A stretch of 64,000 nt of DNA, from the NCBI GenBank assembly GCA_016271365.2, contig CM057453.1, positions 500,253,001-500,317,000 on the forward strand. Reading direction: 5' to 3'. The notes under the pieces were generated by a model, which was given only the letters and a program-made list of their open reading frames with translations, was not told where the DNA came from and searched no databases. Source of the DNA: Neoceratodus forsteri (taxonomy: Eukaryota; Chordata; Ceratodontiformes; Ceratodontidae). A program made the translations under genes and the position numbers. The stretch's first letter is position 1, and each line of letters begins with the position of its first letter. Below, piece by piece: positions 11,572 to 23,690 of this stretch.

Positions 11572-12230
11572 CATAGAAACATAGACTTTGACAGAAGATA
11601 AGGACCGCTTGGCCCACCTAGTCTGCCCAATTCCCTACTTACAGGATAAGCTGCAGATCCTAGTTAACCAACAGCCTATTTCTTACTACCCCCCACAAGA
11701 ATTGCCTTATGTCTGTCCCATGCATTCTGAATTCTCCCACAGTTTTAGACCCCACAACCTCCTCAGGAAGGCAGTTCCATGCGTCCACCACCTCTCTGTG
11801 AAAAATACTTCCTCACAGTGCCTCTGAGCCATCCCCCATCTTCAAATTGTGTCCTCTTGTTCTTGCACATCTCTTTTCTGAAAGATGCTACCTCTTGACT
11901 TTGTTGATTCCACTGAGGTACTTAAAAGTTTCTGTCATGCCCCCTTTCCTCAAGGGTATACATATTAAGCTCCTTTAGTCTCTCCTCGTATGGCTTCTCT
12001 TGCAGACCCTGCACCATTTTAGTTGCCCTCCTGGACTGCCTCCATCCTGTCTATATCCTTGCAGAGATGGGGTTCTCAGAACTGGACGCAGTACTCAGAT
12101 GTAATTACCCCAGGTCCCTTCCATTTTGTTGTTGTTACTACCCCCACTGTGTAATCTTCCCTGGGTTTTTTGCTTCCCAGGTGCATTATTTTGCACTTCT
12201 TTGCACTGAATCCAAGCTGCCATATTTCTG
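11572..12230 (-). mobile_element. CR1-like LINE 3' fragment nested in DIRS-B RT
   Basis: The 3' tail is at 11572, where the plus strand reads catagaaacatagactttgac. The minus strand encodes [20 protein letters not shown] right after the DIRS protein segment VSRYC, so the LINE starts at about 12230. The C-terminal part of ORF2 follows, with kyLSGINKV-like remains near 11900. The same family and tail occur at 3182, 34246 and 39352. Strongly 5' truncated, starting after the RT core. Confidence 0.85.
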
Positions 12231-12667
12231 AGCAGTATCGAGATACTTGTGGTGGCTTGGGTATGGGAACATGTTGGTAGGCATCCTGCATGTCAAGGAG
12301 GCGCAAGCAATCGCTTTAAAGCGTACTGAGCGAAATCATCTTGAATTTCTCTTTGAAGAGGAATTTGTTTAACTTTCTTAGGTCTAGAACAGGGCACATA
12401 CTGCCTGTTTTCTTTAGAATCAGGAAGTAATGGGAGTAGAAACCTGTGTCCCATTCCTCTTGCGGAACCACTTCTACTGCCCTGTTGTATGGAAGGCCCT
12501 GAATCTTGGAAGCGAGGAGGTCTGACTGAGTGATAGACAGTTTGTGCTGTTGTTTGGGTGATTGCTCTGGAGGGGTATCTGAAAACTTCAGAGAGTAATC
12601 CTCGCGGATTATCCTGAGGATCCATTTGCCCATAGTGACTGACTTCCACTGGTTGTAAAACAGTCAA

Positions 12668-15600
12668 ACGCCCCCTAATGCCGAAGAAGAGGCCCCCTCA
12701 AACAGTTAAGGTGGGACCTGGGCCAGATCTTCAGAGGGTGTTACTAGGCACCTTCAGGCCCTGTGTCGTCTGCTGCATTTTCTTTTGCGGCTGAGGGGCT
12801 TGGTTCTCGTGAAAACCCCCTCTGCCTTTACCACGAAAGGACTGACAGTTATGAAACTGCCTCCAGCCCGGTGGTGCTGAGAGTTGAGGCGCTGGACGCC
12901 ACACCTCACACCACGCTGGCGACCCGGGAGAAGAATGGAGTGTCCGTAGGACTGCTCTCCTTCTCCGGGGGGGGGGGGGATTGCCATCGGTGCTCTGGCG
13001 GCCTCTGGCGGTGGCTGGGGGTGGCTATAGAGCATTGGCAGACATGGAGGGAACGTGCTGGGGCAGACGCTTGGCTCAGAGTGCATGCAGATGCGCGCAT
13101 GCTCAGGGCCTTAGGCGTTATTGCACACCTCAAGCCGTAAGGGGAGAAAAAGTGGAAAATAGGGGCACTAGTTGCGGCAGCATGATGGCCGTCTCCAGAG
13201 TGGACTTGTTCAGCGCCAAGGGTGCGCGGCAGTACTGGATCCTGACCGGGTGGGTTGAGCTCTGGGGAGTGCTCCCACCACCCTGCCACGGGGTAGCGGA
13301 CCAATATAGAGCTGAAGGAAGTCCCAGGAGATGGCGCCTGAGTACCCAGGAGGATGCCTGACATGTAGAGGTAAGGCAGACTGGGTGGCCCCAGGGGAAA
13401 GTATAGAGAGAAAAAAGTTATGAAACTGCGGTCAGTTTCGCCCTGCTGAGGGCAGCAGGAGCCAGTCTGCGACTTAACAGCAGTCCTAGTTTTTTGAGTG
13501 GCCTCCAGTGCCTGCTCCACCTGTGGGCCAAACAGATAAAACTCCATCAAATGGAAAATTCATGACTCTCTGTTGAGCATCATTTGTGAACCCCGAAGTC
13601 CACAACCATGAGTGATGCTGGGTGCATATCCAAGCTGCTGCTGCTCTCGAAGCACTGTGAAAGGTGTCCATAGCAGCCTTAAGGTACTGATTATTGGACT
13701 CAGTGCCTCTAATAATAGTCTGGAGAAGCTCTGAACTAACATCCGACTCCGGAAGAGCCTCCACAGTGGCTTTTAACGAGTGCCAGAGGGTATACACATA
13801 TTGAGAGAAATAGCTCTGGTAGCTACCAGGACGCATTCCTAGGGTAGCAGCGGCGAACACTCGCTTCCCTAAAGTGTCAATCTTACAGTATTGTTTATTT
13901 ACTGGACGAGCTATAGACTCCTTTTTTTTTTTAATTCTTTATTTTATTTTCACTTTGAGTTGTTACTCTTCATTATTTCAACATCCAGACATATGAACTT
14001 CAATTATGACATGTTATTACATTCTTAACGATGTTCCATTCTGTTTAAGAAGCACTTTATACATTATTATTTAAAACAACTTATTTTAAAAACAAAACTT
14101 GAAAATTATAATATAATAAATAATTAAAAAAAAATAGCTGCCCTTCTTTGCCTTTCACCTCTCCTTTGATTACTTACCTTTATTATGTTGATATATAATT
14201 TTATGCCCATCTCTGCCTAATTTTCTATTCCTTCATGTAACCTTCTGATTTATTTGTCTATTTCTGTCCCTTTTGAATGACATTAATTAATTCATTTATC
14301 CCTGATAGAATGAATTCCAATGTTTTCAATCTACTTCCATACTAGTAACATACAGTTCCCTTCTGTTCCATCTATTAACAAAATTACTCGTCTTTGTTGG
14401 GTTGCAAATGTTAATCTCTCCATCTCCTGTATTGCAGTGATTATTTTAACCCAGTCTTTTACTGTAGGGCTAGCTCTCTGTAACCAGCACTTTGTGTTTT
14501 TAATGCTGCTGCTCGAAAAATACACCAAAGATATTTGCCCTCTTTGCCCCTTAAGTGAGTTGGCTCAACACCTAGTACCAAGTGTGTGGGACTCAGTTCT
14601 TCTCCCCCCTCACCAAAGATGGCTCTCAGGTGTTCTTGAATCTTTTCCCAGTAAGTTTTTATTTTAGGGCACTGCCAGAATATGTGTAGGTGTCCTGCTA
14701 CATTCTCTCTGCAACCCTCCAACATTTCTAATCTCCCTTCTTTAAATTTGGCCTTAGTTTTAGGACTAGGAAGTATCGACTTCAGCTTTCCAAACAAATT
14801 CCTTCCAAGAGGGTGAGGAGGTAGTGTTCCATATTAAGCCCCAACTTTTCTCCCATTTGTCTTCTTCTATTATTTCTCCCATCTCTTCCCCCCACTTTAT
14901 TTTAATACTAAGTGAGTTGTAACCTTGATCTAATATAAAGCTAGTATATAATTCCATGATCGCTCCTCTCCCAGAGGGAGGTGACCAACTTTTCTCAAAT
15001 GGTGGTGAATGCAGGTGTTGTCCCTGTATTACTTTTGGGTTATTAAGAATATTATGAACCCAGTTACTGATCTGGTAGTATTTAAACATATCCGTTGGCT
15101 TTAAATCAAACAGGGGCATAGCTGCCTCAAAAGAGATGGGAGCACCTCTCCTTATAACCTGCCATGGGAATGGAGTTCTGAATGCTTGATCCTCAAACCA
15201 GTGGTCTAGGGTAGCTGGGATAAAGTGTTCTTCCCAAGCCCACCACTTATATTTCCATATATGTTGTGCTGTTCTCCTTACTGGTTCCTTCTCCAACCCT
15301 CCAGGGTTGTATTAATTCATAGGAAATTGCCTAGTAACTTGATGTTGTAGCGCCTGTTATAAAGTATGGGCTGCAGTGGAGGACCCTTAATTTGTTGTAG
15401 TTCCATCTTTTCCAATGTGAGGCATAATGGGGTGCTGCCACAGCAATTCAATTTTAATCTGTGAGGCTGTCCAGTAACCTGCAAGGAACGGGACCGCTAA
15501 ACCTCCTGCTTTTCTTGGTAAATATAATATATTCCTAGACACCCTAGGTTTGATGTTACCCCAAATGAATCTCATTAATTGCCTCTGCCAACCTAAAATA

Positions 15601-17022
15601 GTCTGTTGTGGAACCATACAGGGGACACTTTGAAACAAGTACAACATACGGGGTAAAATGTTCATTTTGGTGGTTTGAATTCTGGAATGCATTGGTAAAG
15701 GAAGTAGGGACCACCTCTTGTAATCTTGTGATATCTCATGTATTAGATTGGGGTGAGTTGTAGACTCCTGAGGGCGAAAGGCTTTGTCATTTTCTGCCAA
15801 GACCACTGTGGCATCTGCAAAGGCTTGAGAGGCCAGGACTGGTCTATCCTTGGGGGAGTATATTTCCTGTCTGTGGACTTAGCCACAGAAGGAATGAGTG
15901 CTGGGCTATCCCACACCATCTGTGAAAGAGTCTCAAAAGAGGGCTGTACTAGAGGTGTCAATTCCACAGGGATCTCTAGGACATGCAGATATTGAAGGCA
16001 CAACAGCTTCCCAGGATCCACCTCAAAGTCTGGAGAGAAAGGAGGAATTCATATTCTTCAGGAGAGACTTAAAAGGATGGGTCCTCGACCAAAGGCTCTG
16101 CTGAGTAGAGGGCTTACTTTCCACTCCAAAGGATGAATCTTCATCAAGGTGCGTCTCCTAATCACAGATCAGGATCAGACTCAACATTATCTCCTACTAG
16201 CCAAGAAGGGATAGTATAGAAAGGAAAGGGAGGAAAGAGCAGGAGGAGGTGCTCTCGAATCGAGTCGAAAATCCCGCCCTGAGGCAGCACCAGCATCAAA
16301 ATGGCGCCGGATGTGGCATCACCAAGGCTGAAGGCAGCACCGCAACGGTGCTGGACGAGCGCCTGAGACCCCAACCCCAAGGCACCCAAGGCTGAAGACC
16401 TGAAAACATGGAGTAGGAGAAGGCAGTACCTGTGCTGGCCCTGCGCCGCAGCCATGTGAGGGGGAAGACACAAGAGCAAGACATCAACAGCATCAAAGAA
16501 GGTGTCGCGCAACTGGGTTGATCCAACTGTCTGCCTGTGGGTCCGAAGGCCCCGAGGTCAGCTCTGCAGGCACAGCAAGTCAGAACAACCACCAAACTCA
16601 CTGCTCCATCAGTGCAGCCCAATGATGAAACTGCTCACCAGAGGACCCCCCCGGGAGTGGGGAAGGACTCCGGAGTCAAGGATCACAGCTGCCAGGAACT
16701 GAGGCCGCAGGTGACCCAGATGGAGCCGGGGTCGACCTCCTATTCCCCACTACCGACGATCTCCATGCAGACGTACCAGAGGGCAATCTCGAGAGGTAAC
16801 GTCTTCAACCAGTGGGATGAAGAAGAACTCGAGGCCAACAGTGCTGGGTCCCCACGGCTCAGGAACAGGCCCGCTTCTTTGTACTTTCGAGGACTGCCCT
16901 TCTGCCCAAGCACCAGACTGCCCGTAGTCAGACCCCCCAGTAGAGGATGGTGGACCAGACCAAGCCCTGCTGCTGGAACAGCTGTCATGCGAAGTCTCCC
17001 TACAGTCACCGGCCCCATTCAT
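12668..17022 (-). pseudogene. DIRS-B gag-like ORF (split by L1-M)
   Basis: Starts at the ATG at 17022 (MNGAGDCRETSH). Serine-, proline- and glycine-rich sequence runs to about 15770. After the L1-M insertion it resumes at 13922 with KQYCKIDTLGKRVFAAATL. It then has an open helical stretch (13860-13486) including SYQSYFSQYVYTLWHSL and AAMDTFHSASRAAAAW, then PQVEQALEATQKTRTA. The AAMDTFHSASRAAA stretch parallels ASYDTVDSVGRAAA in DIRS-A gag. A run of 12 G near 12970 and several frame changes show decay. The role as structural protein is inferred from position. Confidence 0.72.
13923..15760 (-). mobile_element. L1-M: 5'-truncated L1 with poly(A) and 9-bp TSD, nested in DIRS-B gag
   Basis: Minus-strand L1 3' half. 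The poly(A) tail is the T run at about 13922-13932, with an aataaa-type signal just inside. The coding relic includes IQTTKMNILPRMLYLFQSVP (about 15610-15690), RQLMRFIWGNIKPRVSRNIL, KAGGLAVPFL and the late HIFWQCPKIKTYW motif (about 14650-14700), all hallmarks of the L1 ORF2 C-terminus. The 9-base target duplication tagactcct occurs at 13914-13922 and 15761-15769, and DIRS-B gag is continuous across it. ORF2 has frameshifts. About 1.84 kb. Confidence 0.92.
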
Positions 17023-17433
17023 GGTCGAACTCCGTCGAAATCGAGCTGAAGAAGACTTCTCTGTTTTTCACTGAAACGAAAAAAACTTTTTTCTTTTTTT
17101 TAATAAATAAATAGTGAATATAATAAAACTAATAAAATACTAAACGACTATGCTGCTGTCATATAAATATGAACATTTGACTCCCATCGGGCGAGCAACA
17201 TCATCACTGAAGCGCACTCGACAGCTGAAACAAGGAACTGAGGTGGTTGGAGGGTCGATGCTAAGATAGCTTATACAGTGTGAGCCAGTCTCGCAATGCT
17301 GCGTGATGCACGATCCTGCCTCAGTGCCAACCTCCTGAAGATTTTGTCTCTCCGCCTCCGTCTCAGCACTCTCTGGCGTAGTCCCACTAGTGTGAATGAG
17401 TGGTGAGACTTTATGTCCAGGAAAATCACCCCG
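17023..17433 (-). repeat. DIRS-B 5' terminal repeat and leader
   Basis: On the minus strand this starts ttcctggacataaagtctc, runs through ccactcattcacac, and continues to the gag ATG at 17022. The outer 200 bp are the inverted counterpart of 8409-8610. An A/T-rich stretch with T runs (17080-17130) lies just upstream of gag. It probably holds the element's promoter, but I see no certain core-promoter motif. The boundary with L1-P at 17433-17434 is placed where L1 ORF1 coding begins. Confidence 0.75.
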
Positions 17434-18100
17434 GTTCTTCAAATATTAGACTCCCGGATTTTCCAAACTGAGAGGCGGGTACACACTACTGAGCTGAAGG
17501 TCCAGGATATCTCAAGGATCTTAAGAGACCACCAGTGCACCACACAGGCCATGAAGAGCAAAATGGACGATCTCGAAAACCGAGGTCGTCGCAATGACCT
17601 AAGATTCCTGGGCTTCCCAGAGTGGGTTGAGGCGAGAGACACAGAGCTTCCTACAATGAGCCCTCTCTGACATGCTGCATCTGGATCCCTTCCAGCCGCT
17701 CCAGGTGAAGCGAGCCCACCGCTCCCTTATGTCGATGCCTAAACCACAGGACAGACCACGGCCTATAACCGTTCGTTTCATAAGACTACCGTTTAAAGGA
17801 AATGGTGCTAGCTAAAGCCAGAGAAGTGAAACAGGTGCTTTGGCTCTCACATCGCATCAGTATATTCCAGGATTACTGTAAGGACTTGTCAGATCGGTGT
17901 GGGCCTATACCAACGCATGGCACACCATGCATAAAACTAGTCTTTCATTTTCCTTCAGTTATCCTGCTACGATGAGGGTAGAACACAATGGGGTCCCCAT
18001 CAGATTCAATACTCCAAAGCCCTGAATGACTTTCTGTGCAGAAACTGGCCCAACAGTAAAGGCCCCTGGCCCAGCAACCTGAGAGCTCCAGGGAGACAGC
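17434..18100 (+). pseudogene. L1-P ORF1 (coiled coil and C-terminal domain)
   Basis: The plus strand encodes a heptad-rich coiled coil (TERRVHTTELKVQDISRIL) running into KMDDLENRGRRNDLRFLGFP at about 17560-17625, the classic start of the L1 ORF1 RNA-recognition region. Further on, in other frames, come HRISIFQDYCKDL (about 17850-17890) and YPATMRVEHNGVPIRFNTP (about 17960-18020), the C-terminal domain landmarks. L1 ORF1p is a trimeric RNA-binding chaperone that coats the LINE RNA. Frameshifts near 17650 and 17940 inactivate it. The N-terminal end is cut by DIRS-B. Confidence 0.87.
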
Positions 18101-20150
18101 TGAGACCCGACAAAGGTCCCCTTCCACAGTCCGGGAGCAGAGAACTGGCCTGAACCCTGGCATCCCCGGAAGTCCTCCATGCAGCAAGAGGAAGAGACAG
18201 TCATCAAGGAGGCATGCCAAGATAGATCACTCCTCAGAACAAACCCCAGAGGACCATGCCAAAGACAGCCAGATGGAGACTGCGGCTGCTGACACACTGC
18301 AAGAGTTCTGCATGGGCAAAAGATTTGAGCCTCTGAGAGTTGTGTCCCTGAACCGCCCATGAAGCCCTCCAAAATTCCAGAGGATCACCCGAAACCCCTC
18401 CCGTCACCCAGACCTCTCTCTCTCTGTGTCAAGTCCACCCCAGCAAGAACCACTGGTTGCCCTAATGCCCAGGACAGAAGTCATCATGATCCGTCGCGAG
18501 CCGCCTGCCCCTTGCAGCCCAGCCAGCACTCCACCCTCCGATCCAAACCAGCAATAACCATCCCGAGAGAAGGTGGATCGCTGGCGGATCAGATAAGCAG
18601 CCTTCTTTTGTGATGTCAGCTAAGTTTCACCCAGGTGGCAGGGGAAGGGATGGAGGGAACACGAGCCGGGAACCGGGAGTCGTACTCACTTTAACATGCT
18701 AGGCAGGGCCGGCCCTCTGGTGCCAGTTAGCCATGCAATTCTCTCCCCTTCCCTCCCTTTCTCCTACAGCAAGCTCTGATTCAAGCAGCTGGGTTTCTCA
18801 GCCAGAAAACAGGACCTGCCTATGTTTCTGCACACTTGGTGCACCGCCCCAGCTATTTTGTTTGGCTGAATTGGTACTGATGCGTCAGGGAGTGAGCCAC
18901 ATTGGTGGGCCTGCACAAACTCCCGACCAGGCCCAGCCCAACACTCAAGTCCCGAGGTGTGCATGCACCCCCCAGACACAGTTGCAATGATGGCTCTGAT
19001 TTTAATTATACAGCTACGTGCCCTCTCCTCCCATACCGGGAAGGATCCGCTAGTGAAGATTTGATTCGAGGGCTCTCCCAGCTAGCTGGAGGAGCGGTCA
19101 CCATAACACTGTTCAGGACTGCTGATGTTAGCAACCCCAGCTCCCTCAACCATAACAACTGCAAGGCCCCTGGATTGTCTACTGGGGTTTTGTTCTCTCT
19201 GTTCAAACACATGCTCTTACAAGGCATTAATAATGTATCTGCCCCAGGGTATTTTGTGGGCACTGTCAGACTCATGAATGCAAAGGAAGGGTTCTTTTCA
19301 GCAGCCCAGGTGCACAAAGGTTGTGGCCACATAGCAGGCAACCAAGGCACAGCCAAGGGGTCACTGACTGGTACAAGGGGCCGGCCCTTCCGAATGCCTC
19401 AATCTGAGTCCCTGCTTTGCAATGCACCACTGCCGGACCCTCTGCCTTCGACCTTCCAACTCAGCCGACAGCTTGTACACCCCCCCCATCTCTGCTTGGG
19501 GCCAGTACTAGCGCCCAGCAACAGGGAGAAATTTCCGGGGTCAAGAGCTCACCTAACCTCCAGAACTCCCCTTCGGAGCCCCCCATCCCTTCGTACTCAC
19601 TACTAGAGAGAACAGGGGATGATTCCCCACCCCACATCTCTCTCTGACTCCAGCTCTGCTAACAGGTAACTCACATTCTCCCAAGCTGCTCTCCCTCAGG
19701 GGCCACCAGGTAGCCGCTGACCTCTCACACAATCAAGGGATGGTACCACATCAGTTATGTGGTCTTTCTCACCCCAGGCCTCAGCTTAGAGAGTCTAGGG
19801 GGACAGCAGCAAGTGACTGCACCCAGGGAATAGAGGTGGGCCATCAACAGGATACTGTGGCCACCAATACGCCTCTATCATCCCTAACAGGGTTTAGATA
19901 TCTCAATATGTATATAGTTGTTTGATGTATTGTTGTTTATGATTGTCTTAGCACATACAAAGGCCCTTTCAATGCTCCCACCACAACAGGATATCGGGAC
20001 AACTGCCACCTTCTGGTCTATCGCCATATCTGGCTCTGTCTCGTAGCCATGCACCTTCTGTGAAGGGCCACTCTCCCACTTCCAGCCCCAACTTCCTCAC
20101 TACAGTATTCACAAGGTATGTACTGGCTAGTTCTCTTAAATGGATGACAT
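18101..20150 (+). other. L1-P inter-ORF region
   Basis: About 2 kb between the ORF1 C-terminus and the ORF2 endonuclease, much longer than the short spacer usual in L1. GC-rich, with no recognised domain. A 234-codon plus-strand frame (18902-19606) overlaps a 116-codon minus-strand frame (19006-19356). It may include an unrecognised insertion or a lineage-specific spacer; I see no target duplication or TIR. Confidence 0.45.
18902..19606 (+). other. Unidentified open stretch in L1-P spacer (both strands open)
   Basis: A 234-codon open frame on the plus strand, without matches I recognise. Its middle (about 19070-19340) is also open on the minus strand. The plus frame contains a compositionally normal segment around GAVTITLFRTADVS and FVGTVRLMNAKEGFFSAA; the minus frame has FAFMSLTVPTKYPGADTLL. 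I cannot tell which, if either, was ever translated. No signal peptide, membrane segment or known motif. It stands out only because almost every other frame in this window is broken. It could be chance in GC-rich DNA, a captured exon, or part of a longer L1 product. Confidence 0.25.
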
Positions 20151-23100
20151 TATATGTATAACTTGGAACGTAAGGGGACTCAATACCCCCAATAAGAGGA
20201 AGTAGGTATTTACACATCTAAATAGACTGAAGGCGGGAGTGGCTTTCCTACAGGAGACGAAGCTAACAGCGGTGGATCATGACAGGCTTAAGAGGGACTG
20301 GGTGGGCCAGGTTATCCATGCCTCTGTGTCCTCCAGGAAAAGAGAGGCAGCGATTCTAATCCCTAAATCCCTGCGATGGTCATTAAAGAAAAGGTCAGCG
20401 ACCGGAAGGTGGCTGGGTCTAGCCCTCGTGGATACGGCACAAGGGCCACTACTACTGGGCAATGTGTATGGTCCTAATGAGGACTCTCCCTGTTCTTCTA
20501 CAGGCTTGCCCAGGAACTAGGGTTCTAGCCCAGGAGGATACCTAGTAATAGTGGGGCGACTTCAACCTCCCCCTCTGACCCATTTCTGAACACGTGTCCT
20601 CTAATGTCAAACCCCACTCCAGAGGAGCCCAGGCTCTCATGCAGCTGCGGCACGACATGGCCCTCACTGATATATAGAGGGTATTCCATCCGTCGGAACG
20701 CAACTACTCCTTTCACTCCCCAGTCCACTGTTACCACAGTTGGATCGACTTCTGGCTCACTTCCCCCTATATCACCCAGAATGCCCTAGAAGCCACAATC
20801 ATGCCTCTGGTTATTTCGGATCATGCCCCGGTGCGGCTCTCCTTCACCTGGGGCTCCCCCTTCCTGGTCTCCCCAGCCTGGAGGCTTGACCTCCTATTTC
20901 TTTGCGACCCCGAATTTGCACCATGGCTCCAGTGGGAGGCCTCAACATTCTTCCAGGTTAACAAAATCGCTGACAGCTCCACTGACACCACTTGGGAGGC
21001 CTTCACAGCCACCCCTGCGGGGAGGGGGCCATAATGGGATATGCCTGCAGAAAGAGGAAAAACAGGAAACTCCGCTACTCGGAGCTGGAGATGCAGCTCC
21101 AGAAGGAAAAGGACACTTTTACGTCCCTCCAAAACCCCCTCACTCCATTCCCAAATTGGCCACTGGGTAGCCACACTGAGGATGGAAATAAATTAACTTC
21201 TCTCCAGGAAAGCGGAGGTCTCCATTATCCGCCTAAAACACAAGTACTGGGAGGCTGGAGAAAGGGGAAGGAAAGTCCTTGCCTACTGACTGAAAGAGCA
21301 GCAGGCAGACAGGGACATTACAACCCTGGTGGATAAGCTGGGCACCGTCCAGACCAAAGTGGAGGTGTAAACTGAGTAATGGCGGAGTTTACACCACACT
21401 TTATCGTCCTCAGATCTCCTGACCCAGAAGGGACTCTCCCATTCCTCCAGTCCCTTAACCTGCCCAGGATCTCGCCTCTACAAGTCCAAGGCTTAGACGC
21501 CCCCCTAACCACTGCAGAGGTGTCCTCCACCTTGCTATCCCTTAAGAAAGGGAAGGCCCCGGGTGGGGATGATTTCCCACTGGAAATCTGGCAACTACTG
21601 CACCCCATAGTCTCCCCAATACTCCAGCAGGTATTCACTGAAGCCCTGGAAAAAAGTACCCTTCCCCCATCCTTTCAGGAGGCAGTAAAATCTGTACTCC
21701 CCAAAAAAGGGAAAGACCCTCACAAAGCTGCCAGCTCAGACCTGGCTCTCTGCTAAATGCAGACAGTAAGGGACTAAACCCACTCCTTCCCAGTCTTATA
21801 CACCCATCTCAAGTGGGTTTGTCAAAGGCCGATACAGTTCAGACCATATTAGGTGCAGATAAATTTAATGCACAAAGCCAAGTCCCTTCCACTCCAGCGG
21901 CAGCCATAGCAATCGACTTCAAGAAGGCCTTTGACTCTCTGGAGTGGGACTTGTACAACAAGTGCTGTCCACTATGGGACTGGTAAGGGTTTCACAGTGT
22001 GGATCTGGGCTGATCTACTCCTCCTATGGCCAAAGTCTTACTAACTCCATGCTCCCCTTCCCGTTAGGTGGGGCCTGCGCCAGTGGTGTCGCTATCACCA
22101 CTATTGTTGGTGACGTGGAACCCCTAGCAGCTGCTCTCAGACTCAACCCCCTCATTCAGGGGGTGGGCATCAGGAGAGCAGAGTACACCAGTACAAGATG
22201 TTGTCAAGGCCATTCCCCCCATCCTGAGTACCCTAGAGGACTTTGCCATTTTCTCAGGCCTGAGCCTGAACCAATCAAAGATGGAGGTCCTCCCCTAAAC
22301 AGTGTTTGCACTCCAAGTATGGCCTCAGCATATAATCTCCATTGAGCTCCTGACAGCATTACCTACCTGGAAATAGTTATTACCCCTGACCTGTCTAAAC
22401 TGTGGGAGGTGAATCTGAAATCCCCTCTGTCCGCCACCTGGACAGAATTGGACAGGTGGAGGTCTCTCCAGCTTACCCTAGCTAGCAAAATTTCAGCCCA
22501 TAAAATGATCATAAAATGGTCATTGCATCCAGGATCATGTATCTGCTATCACACATCCCCTTGAAACTCCCTCCGTCTTGGTACAGGAAAATTGACTCCA
22601 TGCTGGGTGACTTTATACAGGAAGGAAAGAGGCCAAGGTACAGCAGGAACAAGCTGTGGGCCCACTGGTCACAGGGGGGTCGGGGTCTCCCCTTGTTTGA
22701 GGGCTACAAATGGGCCCTTCAGGCCACCCAAACTCTTAAGTGGTTTGTTACACCAGATCATGACAACCCCCAACGGCTAGCCATGGAGAGGATGTCCAGC
22801 AAGGTGGCAGAACTATCCTTAATGTTATACAACCACCCCCCAGAGGGACTCACTACCACCCCACGATAGGCCCCTCATTGGAATACTGGAGTAGGCCCCA
22901 TAAGAAGCTGAACTCTGACCCCTCACCTTACATCCTAACCCCGCTATGGGGCAACACAGGCATCACAGTCGATAAAACATTGTTTGAGAAGCATGGGCGG
23001 ATGTGGGTCTGCAACACCTCTGGGATTTATTCATCCAAGACACTACCACTATGGAACCCTTCAGTGGGCTAAGAGACAGACACAAAGTCCCCCCCAAAGG

Positions 23101-23690
23101 ACTTCTGGTGTTTTCTCCAACTCAGGAGTGCCATTTCCAGTTACACCAGGAGGCAGACCCCTGGCAAGTCCCCCTATGGAGAAATGGCTTGCCCTAGAAA
23201 AGGGTCAGACTAGCTGCATATATTCTAGCCTTAGGGCTTGTCTACCCTCCCAATCCCTGGTGTCCAAAAGAAAATGGGAATTGGCCCTGCAAACACACTC
23301 TGACCAGGAATGGAAATCTTGCCTGAAGCTCGCCCACACAAACTACCCAGACACCAGAAGCTTATTAATACAGAACAAGATCATACACTCATGATACAGG
23401 ACACCCTCCGGTCCTTCACCAGGCTAATCTGACTCTGGATGACCTCTGTTGGAGGTGCCAGGCAGCAAAGAGGACCCAATTCATATCCTTTGGGAATGCA
23501 AACTGATCCAGGCACTATCGCAGAAAGTCTCCACCCTGGGGTCTGACATCCTAGGCAAAACAGCACCCATGGCACCAGAGGTGCTGCTGCTAGGTATACA
23601 CACCGCTTTTCCGCACCTTGGGCCCCAGGACCAGAAGTCGTTAGCTTTACTAAGAATTCAGGTCAAGAGGTTACTGCTTTGCAGATAGAG
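20151..23690 (+). pseudogene. L1-P ORF2 (endonuclease and reverse transcriptase)
   Basis: Begins with the AP-endonuclease: TWNVRGLNTPNKRK (near 20160), VAFLQETKLTAVDHDRL (about 20240-20290) with its catalytic E, LLLGNVYGPNED (20450-20485) and, later, ISDHAPVRLSF (20805-20840) with the SDH motif. The linker has SLKKGKAPGGDDFPLEIW (21537-21590). The RT palm remnant FKKAFDSLEW is at about 21910-21945. The expected FADD strand is not seen in frame. The C-terminal part keeps MYLLSHIPLKLPPSWYRKID (22540-22600) and a CWRC...HILWEC zinc-knuckle-like motif (23445-23500). Several frameshifts split the frame. The ORF order and motifs are those of L1. Confidence 0.88.

Larger units (their letters stand above)
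9963..12667 (-). pseudogene. DIRS-B reverse transcriptase-RNase H (interrupted)
   Basis: Minus strand. The RT fingers are at 12633-12320 (FYSHYFLILKKTGS, PVLDLRKLNKFLFKEKFKMI). LDMQDAYQHVPIPKP (about 12250-12295) follows, then a CR1-like insert. The palm resumes at 11570 with YQF and ends in FLYLDDWLLASSS (about 11410-11450). RNase H is at 11182-10817 with ITITTDASVIGWGAHCQD and INVLEMRAVLYAV, the D and E being active-site residues. After this, ADCLSRTEVNPHEW and CSRNPDSGVF lie near 10470-10600. An L2 tail interrupts the C-terminus at about 10232-10440. Several frameshifts. The YLDD motif itself is intact. Confidence 0.87.
8409..17433 (-). mobile_element. DIRS-B, tyrosine-recombinase retrotransposon nested in L1-P
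   Basis: Minus-strand DIRS with both termini in view. The left terminal repeat (about 8409-8610, plus strand) is the inverted counterpart of the right one (about 17433-17215). Shared landmarks are a ccactcattcacac core and a gccaaggcaggac/gcactgaggcagga stretch. Order on the minus strand: 5' repeat, gag (17022 to 12668), RT-RNase H (12667 to 9963), recombinase (9962 to 8930), terminal palindrome. Insertions: L1-M (13923-15760), a CR1-like LINE (about 11572-12230) and an L2 tail (about 10232-10440). Without them it is about 6.3 kb. Frames are broken, although the recombinase retains one 248-codon open stretch. Confidence 0.87.

Noticed and set aside
12763..13361. Plus-strand frames of 125-126 codons
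   Set aside because: Antisense shadows of DIRS-B gag in GC-rich DNA.
16537..17049. 170-codon plus-strand frame as a host exon
   Set aside because: Antisense to the DIRS-B gag start (ATG at 17022) in GC-rich sequence; no domain, no splice context.
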